From: Imbricaverruca yamaguchii
Taxonomy: Eukaryota; Arthropoda; Thecostraca; Neoverrucidae
DNA length: 64,000 nt
Assembly (NCBI GenBank): GCA_034440575.1
Contig: JAOTOL010001477.1
Span: 868,001-932,000 of the forward strand
Direction of reading: 5' to 3'
Shown: positions 23,201 to 34,500 of the stretch, piece after piece
How the letters are laid out: the number at the start of each line of letters is the position of its first letter
Numbering within the stretch: position 1 is the first letter of the stretch
Program-made: the position numbers and the translations under genes
The notes under the pieces: generated by a model
Seen by the model: the letters and a program-made list of their open reading frames with translations, nothing else
Told to the model about the DNA's origin: nothing
Database searches by the model: none

Positions 23201-26200
23201 CATGCTCTGCCTCAGCAGTGTTCTGGGCTGGCCCGGCGCCGCCGACGTCCGGCTTAGCGACTACGGCAGCCGGGACGGACTGGCCGCCGACTGGCTCGCT
23301 GCCGACCAGCGACAACACACTCGGTGGTGGTGGTGTGTCGACACGACCGACATGTAACAGTCTACAGACGGAACAATCCGACTACAAAATCGCAATTGTA
23401 TCCTGAGCATTACAACATGTTTGATAATTATGATGATCTGCTTTCAGAGGAAGGTCCAAAGAACAGCATTAGTGGTAAGTACAGGACTCACGCCGCTGGG
23501 ATTGACACACTCCGCTGACAAATGAAACCTTGCTGTCATGACAAATCACCCGGTCAAGCTCCGGTCACAATCCAGAGCCGAGAACGAACACGTTATGAGC
23601 CCAACTGACATTAACGTCAACAACACGTCACCACGGGAGACTTCGCGTCCCAGCCCTGCAGACCTCACACGGGGATCGCGGGGTCACGTGGGCCGGCTCA
23701 CGGCGGCAGGGTGACCTGACCTGGCCTGGTCAGCGGCGGGTCGGCGCCGGCTCGGGTGGCAGCGCTCGCTCCATGATGAGCGACAGCGAGCGCACGATCT
23801 CGATGAGGCAGGTGAAGGCCACGGAGGCGCCGTAGCCCTCGGCGACGGCCGGCGGGTCGATTTTGTCCAGCATCTCGAGACTGTAACGGCGTCGCGGTCG
23901 GCCGCGGGTGAGAAGGGTCGATCTGACTCAGCCACGTGCTCACGGCACATTTGCAACGAACTCAGAATCGCACTAAAGAACTGAACATCGTACAGCGTGG
24001 ATGGAGATCAGCCCTCGAACTGAGGTGTCATGACGCCCATATTTGTTCAAAATATCTTATTCAAAAAGGAAACATATGGCGGAATTTTTGATGTGTTCAC
24101 CCACCATAAATAATTCAATCGTTTTGTTTTCCTCCCATTCCATTGTCACGCAGCTTCGCACAACACCGACAAAATGATACCAAGAGTTGCATGTGGTGTG
24201 GTCCAGTCATAGGCATAATCATTAATTGGCCCAATAGCATAAGCTGTCTCTTCTGCTGGTTGGGCATCACGACTAGCGGAACAGATTGCACCACTAGTGT
24301 GCGATGCACTCACTAGGTGGCCTTGGTGGCGCCGGGCGGGAACGACACCGCCAGAGGGATCCACACGCCGCGGTAGTAGAACGCCGGCTGCGGTGTGACG
24401 CCCGGTCCCACCGGCATGCCGGCCAGCAGCGACGGCGGGTGGCCCTGGGTGACCGTCGAGCCGGAGCCTGCAACCAGAGAGCAGCGGACCATTGCCAGTC
24501 TCCACTCAAAGTCGGTGAGGATATCGGCAGTCAAGGGTCTGTGGACTAACAGACCTCGACAGGATGTACTTTTCTTTCAAGAGGCGCAGCTAAGCAATTG
24601 AATGAATTATCAGATTGAGATGAAATTAGGCCAGGAATTTCACCACAATGAAAACACTTAATCGCGTGAATTCGGCTCCAAAATTATCCACAAGAGTTGT
24701 GCATACGTTTCCTAGCGACAAGCACAAGTTTGACATCAACGCACAAGTGATGCCACGCAAAATTCGCGCATCACACACACATACACAAGTTGAGCCAGTT
24801 GCAACTGAACGTTGCAATGTCGCGTTCAATTAATGCGCGGTCAGATTTAATGACATTTAAGTGGTGCTACTCTCCAAATTTTCAATATCTGGTTTGATAT
24901 AAGTCGTGAAAACAAATTCAAAGCACCGCAGTCGCACTTGCCGACAACGTTCGGAACCGTAACCGCATTCACGGGGGAGCTCTGGACCTCAGCCGCACTC
25001 ACGGGGAGCGCTCGGGACCGCAGCCGCACTCACGGGGAGCGCTCGGAACCGCTGCAGTACTCACAGTGAGCGCTCGGAACCGCTGCAGTACTCACGGGGA
25101 GCGCTCGGGACCGCAGCCGCACTCACGGGGAGCGCTCGGAACCGCTGCAGTACTCACAGTGAGCGCTCGGAACCGCTGCAGTACTCACAGGGGAGCGCTC
25201 GGGACCGCAGCCGCACTCACGGGGAGCGCTCGGGACCGCTGCAGTACTCACGGGGAGCACTCCGAACCGCTGCAGTACTCACGGGGAGCGCTCCGAACCG
25301 CTGCAGTACTCACCGGCAGACGAGAAGGCGCCCGTTGAGTCACGAACAAACAGACTCTGCACGTACGCGCCCAAACTGTTGACAATGTCCTGCCGGCAGC
25401 CACACAGCCATCGTCGGCACAGTACAGCGGAGCCGACCCGACTATCAGGCGACCTCACTATCCATCACAGATCATTCGGCAGTCACACTGTCCATCACAG
25501 ACCGCCCGGCAGTCACACTGTCAATCACAGACCATCCGGCAGTCACACTGTCCAACACAGGCCACTCGGCGGTCACACTGTCCATCACAGACTATCCTGC
25601 GGTCACACTGTCCAACACAGGCCACCCGGCAGTCACGCTGTCCATCACAGGCCACCCGGCAGTCACACTGTCCATCACAGACTATCCTGCGGTCACACTG
25701 TCCAACACAGGCCACTCGGCGGTCACACTGTCCATCACAGACCGCCAGGTGGTCACACTGTCCATCACAGACCGCCCGGCAGTCACACTGCCCATCACAG
25801 ACCGCCAGGTGGTCACGCTGTCCATCACAGACTATCCGGCGGTCACAGTGTCCATCACAGACCGCCCGGCAGTCACACTGTCCATCACAGACCGCCCGGC
25901 AGTCACACTGTCCATCACAGACCGCCCGGCAGTCACACTGTCCAACACAGACCGCCCGGCAACACAGACTATCTGTCCAACACAGACCGCCAGGCGGTCA
26001 CACTGTCCATCACAGACCGCCAGGCGGTCACACTGTCCATCACAGACCACCCGGCAGTCACACTGTCCATCACAGACCACCCGGCAGTCACACTGTCCAT
26101 CACAGACCACCCGGCAGTCACACTGTCCAACACAGGCCGCCCGGCAGTCACACAGCTAAGCAGCCGTGTTCAACGATGACGCAGCTACTCATTGACATAT

Positions 26201-29200
26201 CATAAATGATGTATTACAAGTTAGCCCCACCAGGGAAAAAGGTAGCTCACCCTTGAATGTAACACGTCAAATAACGAGTATCGCCACAGACAAGCCTAGG
26301 AAAATGCACTGCATAATACATCAGCCACTACGGTCGCAATGTCATGTCTGGTTTGCTGAGTTATTTGAGTTTCAAGACGTATCACCTGCAATGGTGATAT
26401 AACACCATGTACCATCTATGTTAGTCAGACCGACTAGTATGGTTCAAAAGCAGACCAAACGACAATGCTATATCAGGTGGATATTTTTCGCACGGTGTGT
26501 TACTGAGAAACATAAATGGCAGCGACTTCAGCCCGTGACGGTGTATGCGCCAAGCGCTCGCCGAGACTCGCCTGCACGATCTTGGTACTGTGCGGCTTCA
26601 TGTCGTAGCTGGTACAGAAGCTGGTGAGAATGTCCTGCTGCACGGACAGCTTGTGGATCACCTCGAGCGCCACGGCGCGCTGCCATACGGGCCGGTCCGG
26701 CTCCAGCAGGCGCACCACCAGCGAGAGGAAGATCTCGCACTGAGTCACCTGTGGAAACGGGCCGTGGGGGGATCTCACCCTGGTCCACCTGCGGAAACGG
26801 GCCATGGTGGGGATCTCAGACTGAGTCATCTATGGAAACGGGCCGTGGTGGGGATCTCATACTGGGTCATCTGTGGAAACGGGCCATGGTGGGGATCTCA
26901 CACTGGGTCACATACGGAGACGAACCATGGTGACTACCTCACACTGGATTATCTGTGGGAACGTGTTGTAGGTGGAATATCACACTGGGTCAGCTGTGCA
27001 GATGGGCTGTGGTGACGATTTCATACTGGATCATCTGTGGAAACGTGTCTTGCTTGGGACCTCACACTGAGTCACCTGTGAAAACTGGCCATGGTGCGCA
27101 TGCTGCGTTGGATCATACAAGAAATGGGTCGTGATGGGGACTCAGACTGGGTCAACTGTGATGGGTGGGGGGGGTTAGTGGCGCGTCGTGGGTCAACTGT
27201 GAAGAGAGGCCGTGGTGAGGATCTCACACTTGGCCACCTGTGGAGACGGCCACCAGAACTGGTGTGGATTTCACATTTGATGCCTGTCCACATGATGTAT
27301 TGCACCAGACAAATATCACCTTCTAGCATAAGCTCATTCACGATGTGATGATGGATATCGTTTCGATGTCAATCAATAAAGCAGCAAACCAACGAACATT
27401 TTCTTTACAGCATGCAGAAAACACTATGCATAAAATCCTGATGCAACATTACCAAACACACGATTGTCAACATAGGCGCATCATGCAAATAATGCAGTTC
27501 ATAGGCCTCACATGCTATTGCGCTTGTGATCGTTCCCATTCACTGACAGACAGAGAGCGCCATCCATCATAATGCACAGCCAGCGGTCAGATCCGCTTAG
27601 CAGCAGCACGTCTGCAGAGCCACAAAATTTCGTTGGGGACGAGTGGCCTAGGGGTAAGTTACTCGTCTCACAATCGAAAGGTTGTGGGTTCGAGTCTCAC
27701 CTGTCGCTACTCTTTGCCCGCGACCAATCGGCGTGAGAGATTGGCGACGCTACATGACTTAAGGGTCGATGTGTCGTAAACCAATAACCAACCAACAACC
27801 ACTATTTCGTTCGACAGGGGACAGGGGACAGGACAGGGACAGGGGGAGATGCGGGGAGAGGGACGTATAGCCTGAGTCTGGCCGTTGGTGCCGACACTCA
27901 CCAGCAGCGGGTAGAACTTCTGTATGAGCACCGACACCACGCGCAGCAGTCGCATGCTAATGGGGAAGTAGGGCTTGTCGTGCGGACTGGGCGGCGGCGC
28001 GTGCGAGGGCGCCGCGCCGCGATGCTTCAGGTTGGGCGAGAACAGTCGAATCACCATGGCGCACACGCGCTCCTTCAGCAGGAAGCCGAACTCGGGGTGC
28101 TGGCGGCGAGACACGGCGGCGCCGGTTACAGAGCGGGTGCCGAGGACGCTGCCTGGCACATGAGCGGGTTAAAAACCATAAGTCCAGGGATGCGGAGCCG
28201 GGAACATTTTGGACGGCACCGGCTCCGGCTCCGGCTCCGCATCCCTGCACACGTCGGTTGCAGGCCGCCATCATGTGCTGACTTCTCGCTATCGTGCGCT
28301 CGTGTGACGCAGGGAACGGATATTGGTGGGGCTTCGAAGTGCTTTCAACATGTGCTGGGACGAAATTGATTCGCGTGTCCTTCCAAACGGAATGATTTCA
28401 CAACCGGGGAATAATATCTGGTTGGAGAAGAAACCTACAGCGCTTGCTTTAAGGGTGCCATTCATTAATCTAAACATTGGCCATGAATTCAATCATATTG
28501 ATTTACGATGCATCATATTCTCATATAACAAATCAAAGTAGTTAACAGAATTGTCAGCTGAAGAATATAAATTCGAACGTCTTGAACATTGGCCCTGTCG
28601 CCCGAAGGCTTTCCATGATATTTTGTTCCTCGAAACATCCTAAGCAAAGTATCAGTTGCTCACGAGGTGTGCCGCCAGCTTGTCCCATCTCCGGGCAATA
28701 GTACTCACCTTATGAAACACGCCTGGGAACGAGGTGAGGATGGACTCGATCAGTTCCAGGCCAAAGGTGCGAGTCATCTCGGTCAGTCCGGCTAGCCAAA
28801 ACGGCTGCTCACCGTTCACCAGCTGCACCAGGTCCTGCGCACGGCTTCAAGTTAGGTCAGGTCAGATCTGCTTCAGGTTAGAGATGTCAGCAGGTAACAG
28901 ATGTTGCTGGAGCGGTATGTCACTGGTGTGTCAGAGAGCAGCTAGAGACGCCGGATCGCATGGTTATCATCCCTATCCGGCATCTTTGGGCACGAAGGGC
29001 GGGGATGTATGGGCATGGCCAACCTTCACTTAACCAATACCACACCTCAGCCATGACTAAACATGAGGCCCTAGCATATGTGTAACAGAGTGATGATTGT
29101 ATCAGCATGCATATCACTATTGTTGCACAATCTATACTAAGAAAAACTGTCTTCATCCTGAAAGCCACAATCAAATATTTTCAATGCGATGTCTAATATG

Positions 29201-31371
29201 CTCCAATATTCTACCAAATGTCTGCAATGCACCAATAAGTGTTGGAAAAACTGGCATTTGTTGGTGTCAAGCATACCAATACATTTTGTACTCCATAATC
29301 GTGACTAGACAAAATGAAATATTTTGTACTTCAGAAGGGAAAAGGAAGAACGACATTGTTTGGTTAAGTGCTACCACTCAAAGTCCATACATGAAAACAA
29401 ATAGCAGTTGCAGCAGTACCAAAATCACCGACCCGTCAATGACCACAATAGAACTAGACGACATTCGGATCTGTTGGTATCGGTGTTGTTTGTCTGTTTT
29501 AGCGCCATTTATGCGCTAAAAACGTCTCCGCACCGCACAAATGGCGTCGCGTGACGTCATGCACGAAGACGCTATAGTTATTGGTTGGTTGGTTATTGGT
29601 TTTACGACACATCGACCGTTGATTCATGTAGCATCGCCAATCTCTCACGCCGATTGGTCGCGGGCGAAGAGTAGCGACAGGTGAGACTCGAACCCACAAC
29701 CTTTTGATTGCGAGACGAGAAACTTACCCCTAGACCACTCGTCCACGAAGACGCTATATAGAAGACCCATGTAAGAAGACACTATTGTGTCAACATAGTC
29801 AATCATTAAATCAATATTTATTCAAGATGTATTCAATGTTGATTCAATATTCATCAATATTGATTCAATGTTGATTCAATATTCATCAATATTTATTATA
29901 ATATACGATATATTTAGATTAATCGATATCTATTCAATATATATTTTTAGATACTTGTGCTGGAGCGTTCGCCAGGAAGTACCAGAAATCCATAGTTGGC
30001 AAATCTGGGGGTACTTGGTATCGCCGGAGTAAATACTTGAGGCCTTGTTTGGCCAATAAGGTGCTTTGAATGCGTAATCGAAGGTCATTTTGTTAAAGAG
30101 ACAAGTTTTTTAGACACAAATCACTTCAAATTTACGAAAATCGGCCTCTGAGAAAGCAAGTTCTCCGAGGCGATTACACCAAGAAACCAATGTCATTTGT
30201 GCACTTACGCATGACTGTCATATATTTGTGTTTTGTAAATGTGCGCGAAGATAAATCATGCGCCTTGAAATATAACTGGATATGGGGTTCATCAGTGTCA
30301 GTGAAGGGTCCGTAATACGTGTTCCAAATTTACTCCGAGCCACCAACTGTTCGCCCGCCCCTTGATCAGCTGTCCTTCTAGTGCTGGGGTAAGCAAATCC
30401 GACCAGCTCTATTTAACAAACAAAAAAAAAAACCGCCTATGAGCCATTTTACAGGGGCAATTTGCTCTCCAGTCTAGCAGCTCTGGATCCTTCCAAGTCG
30501 ATCCTTGCTTCAACTAAGCATTCCAGACATGAACTAAACAAGTATATAAAGGAACTTTTAATATGAATAAGAATCGGTTTCAGTCATTTTTCTCAGCTTT
30601 TTCATGCAAAATGACTATTTATGGTGGTGAGAATAAAACTATTTTAGACGGATTGTTTTAGTATATTTTTCATGAAACCATTTTATATTCCAAAACCAAT
30701 ATCCAATAGTCACATGGGGTTTGTTGTATCAGTTGTGCGTTGAGCCGGTTCCGGGTGTTGGGTGTGCATTTGTGAACTTCGTTGACATCGATTAAGTATA
30801 CTTTTGTTATCATTTTCTCTGCCATTGCTCATGAAGTTGGCTTATAACCTCATCTTTCGCTAATAATTTAACAACAGCCAATTTTGAGGTCTGAGGCAGA
30901 ACTGTGTATTATGCCTCGGTGGCGAATGGTGCGCACAAACTCGGAATGGCGCAAAGGTTGACCAGGGCCATGAAATGTATTTTGGCAGTGCTTGAGATTT
31001 GGGAAAACAACGGAAGTTAGTAATAATTCAAATGAGCCGCGGCTGAACTGGGCTCATTAGTTGTGGAACTAGTCCTTCGGAGAAGTGTTTGTTGAAGGAT
31101 GATCCTGGTTGTGTGGTTCGCCCAAGATGAGTTTGAGTGCGATTCATCCTCAGCTCTCCCAGGAGAAATGTTATTGGTGTATTCACATCACATGATGCCT
31201 ATTTATCATAAATATCTGTTTGTGAACTTTGAGAATACATCACCCACCTACACTCAGGAATATTTGGGGTACTTTGGCTCCTGGGGGCTTTCCCAATAAA
31301 TATATTTCCTGGCAAAAATTAACCTATTTAAAAATTTTTTTTTTTAAAAAATTCTAAAAAAAAAATAAAAA

Positions 31372-31442
<71 letters not shown>

Positions 31443-31547
31443 TTTTTTAAAATAAAAAAAAAAAAAAATAAAAATTTAAAAAAAATTAAAAAAAAATTAA
31501 AAAATAAAAAAAAATATTTTAAAAAAAAAAAATAAAAAAAAAAAAAA

Positions 31548-31579
<32 letters not shown>

Positions 31580-34500
31580 CATTGGTTTTTCAGCCCCACT
31601 AAAACAAGGTTAATTGTCAGCAAGTGCATAGCTATTTTTTGCAATCCAGCTAAAAAATTCGTACTCCAGCTACAAATTGTGTACTCCACTCCCAAGAAAG
31701 AATATGGAAATCCTGCACTGATGGACACCATGCATGAAAGGTAAATACATAATTTAGTTTTCACACGATAATATGGCAGTCGTGTTAGCTCCTCGTCGCT
31801 GCATTTGGGAACGGGGGGCTGTTGGAACATCAGGCAAACAGTTAGTAAATAATTGCTCTGTACTGTGGTTTCCACGATGTTGATGACATTATCACATAAT
31901 CGATTTTCTGTCAGTCTGACCAAACCTGAAAGAGGAGGTATGCATCGGCTGCTGCCTGTTGCAAGGTTTTCGGCGGAGCTCCGCTGGGCGTCTTCAGATA
32001 CTCCAGGTCAGCCGGCTGAGACGCCTCCACCTGTGTATTAAAACGCCGCGTCAGAGAACATTCAAGCAGGGACCAGACGTCAGTATGCTGGTCAGGACCA
32101 GACGTCGTAGCGTCCTGACCAGACGCGTGCACTGGTCAGGACCAGACGTCAGTATGCTGTCCTGGACCAGACGCCAGTGCACTGGTCAGGACCAGACGTC
32201 AGTATGCTGGCCAGGACCAGACGTCAGTATGCTGTCCTGGACCAGACGTCAGTATGCTGTCCTGGACCAGACGTCAGCGCACCGGACAGGACCAGACGTC
32301 AGTATGCTGTCCTGGACCAGACGCCAGTGCACTGGCCAGGACCAGACGTCAGTATGCTGTCCTGGACCAGACGCCAGTGCAGTGGTCAGGACCAGACGTC
32401 AGTATGCTTTCCTGGACCAGACGTCAGTATGCTGTCCTGGACCAGACGCCAGTGCACTGGCCAGGACCAGACGTCAGTATGCTGTCCTGGACCAGACGCC
32501 AGTGCAGTGGTCAGGACCAGACGTCAGTATGCTGTCCTGGACCAGACGCCAGTGCACTGGCCAGACCAGACGTCAGTATGCTGTCCTGGACCAGACGCCA
32601 GTGCAGTGGTCAGGACCAGACGTCAGTATGCTTTCCTGGACCAGACGTCAGTATGCTTTCCTGGACCAGACGTCAGTATGCTGTCCTGGACCAGACGCCA
32701 GTGCACTGGCCAGGACCAGAAGTCAGTATGCTGTCCTGGACCAGACGCCAGTGCAGTGGTCAGGACCAGACGTCAGTATGCTTTCCTGGACCAGACGTCA
32801 GTATGCTGTCCTGGACCAGACGTCAGCGCACCGGACAGGACCAGACGCCAGTGCACTGGCCAGGACCAGCCGTCAGTACACCATCCATAAGGCGTTAGCC
32901 GTTGTTGTCGAGCATCTCACTACGCCCGCGCATGATAATCGAGCCTCTCACCACGTCTGCACATGATCCTCGGGCCTCTCACTACATCTGCACATGATCT
33001 TCAGATCTCTCACCACATCTGCACATGATCATCGGGTCTCTCACCACATCTGCACATGATCGTCGGGCCTTTCACCACCTATGCACATGATCCTCGGGCC
33101 TCTCAGCACGTCTACACATGATCCTCGGGCCTCTCAGCACGTCTGCACACGATCGTCGGGCCTCTCACCACGTCCGCGCATGATCCTCAGGCCTCTCAGC
33201 ACGTACGCACATAATCCTCGGGTCTCTCACCACGTCTGTGAATGGTCCCCGGGCCTGTCGCCGGGCCCGATCATGGTCCCCGGGTTTCTCACTCGGGCCT
33301 ATCACCATGGCCGACCATGGTCCCTGGGTCTCACACCACGCCCCAGCATGATACCGGGTCCCTCACCACGTCTGTCGTTGGCTGCCGGCCGTCCTCGGCG
33401 ATGACTCGCTCGAACACAAGCGAAACCAGCTGCCGGACGGTGGCGCCAGCCGTGTTCATGATCGTCGAGTCCTTGCAGAAGCATAGCCGGAAACACAACG
33501 CCAGTGCCTGCCGACCACAGCACAGGTCAGATGGGTGATACCTTGGTTGGAATTGCGCATCGTAATTCTGGATGTGAAGAAGATTTTCGGCAATCGAATA
33601 TGGAGTGTGCTTCTCTACAAACGTATGTCTTCTGAATCTCAGCTCGCACTTTCCAGTGCATCTTGAGCATGGTACCACAAGCCAGTTAATTGTCAAACAG
33701 CATCATTCAATCCTGAAATGAGAGCAATGAGAGGATAATCTTCTGGAGAGGCAACTGTTCAGGATGCTTTATTTTAAATTCAGGAACAGCCAATATTTCC
33801 AACCCTGGTGACAAGTCCCGGCTGATCGGAACAGGAACAACATCAGACAGTCGAGCATACTCAGCCACCTCACAGGGAGCCACTACACTTCGCTAAGTAA
33901 GCCGGTGCTATAGTGTGGACTCTGGCTAGCATCCGCGGACAGCCAAGAACCACTAGATGACCGGTTACTGTACGTCACATTTCTGCGGTTACTGTTGCTG
34001 TAAAAAGCAGCCGCGTCGACGTAGGAAATATGCAACACAACAGAACGCACTGAAGCATTACACCCTGACGAGATATTTGCCCCTGAAGCTGTGTGCACCA
34101 CAGGGAACGTCTGTATGGCTTCAGTTGTAATTTGAACTACCAAGTATTTAAATTGTAGTTGTTCTTGTTCTTTTGCTAATAGGTCGTTATTTAAATCAAG
34201 CGGGCATTGCATGACAACGCAACAACACAACATACAATGTGAACACAGTAATGTGGAGCCAAGGAACAACATTGATTATTCAAGCTTGTTGCCCTAAAAC
34301 ATTCCATTGAAACGAGCTAACCAAAAGCGTTCGTGTTTCTCTGGACGATCAACTAGTACCGTACATTGACCATGACGTCATCATGGGCGACTAACCAGGG
34401 CCACACCCTGGCCAGTGTCTCCCTGGGTGACACTGGCCATCCCTCACCACATAATCAAGGTCGTACTTCGACACACCATCTCCCTGGGCGAGTGACAAAG

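Larger units (their letters stand above)
28835..31925 (-). other. MON2 intron 5 (3.1 kb)
   Basis: Contains a SINE with target-site duplication (29562-29758), an ATTGATTCAAT-type simple array (29790-29950) and a long A/T tract (31329-31580). The 30000-31300 part is AT-rich with no other recognisable feature. Confidence 0.6.

Noticed and set aside
25379..26179. 266-codon His/Pro/Ser-rich ORF
   Set aside because: Product of the 30-nt array (multiple of three) in MON2 intron 8, antisense to the gene.
27634..27706. Functional tRNA gene
   Set aside because: The tRNA-like head has imperfect stems, is followed by a fixed non-tRNA body, and recurs with target-site duplications: a SINE.
31959..32966. 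335-codon repetitive ORF (and partners in other frames)
   Set aside because: It lies entirely in an intronic minisatellite; several frames and both strands stay open, and the peptide is only the translated repeat.
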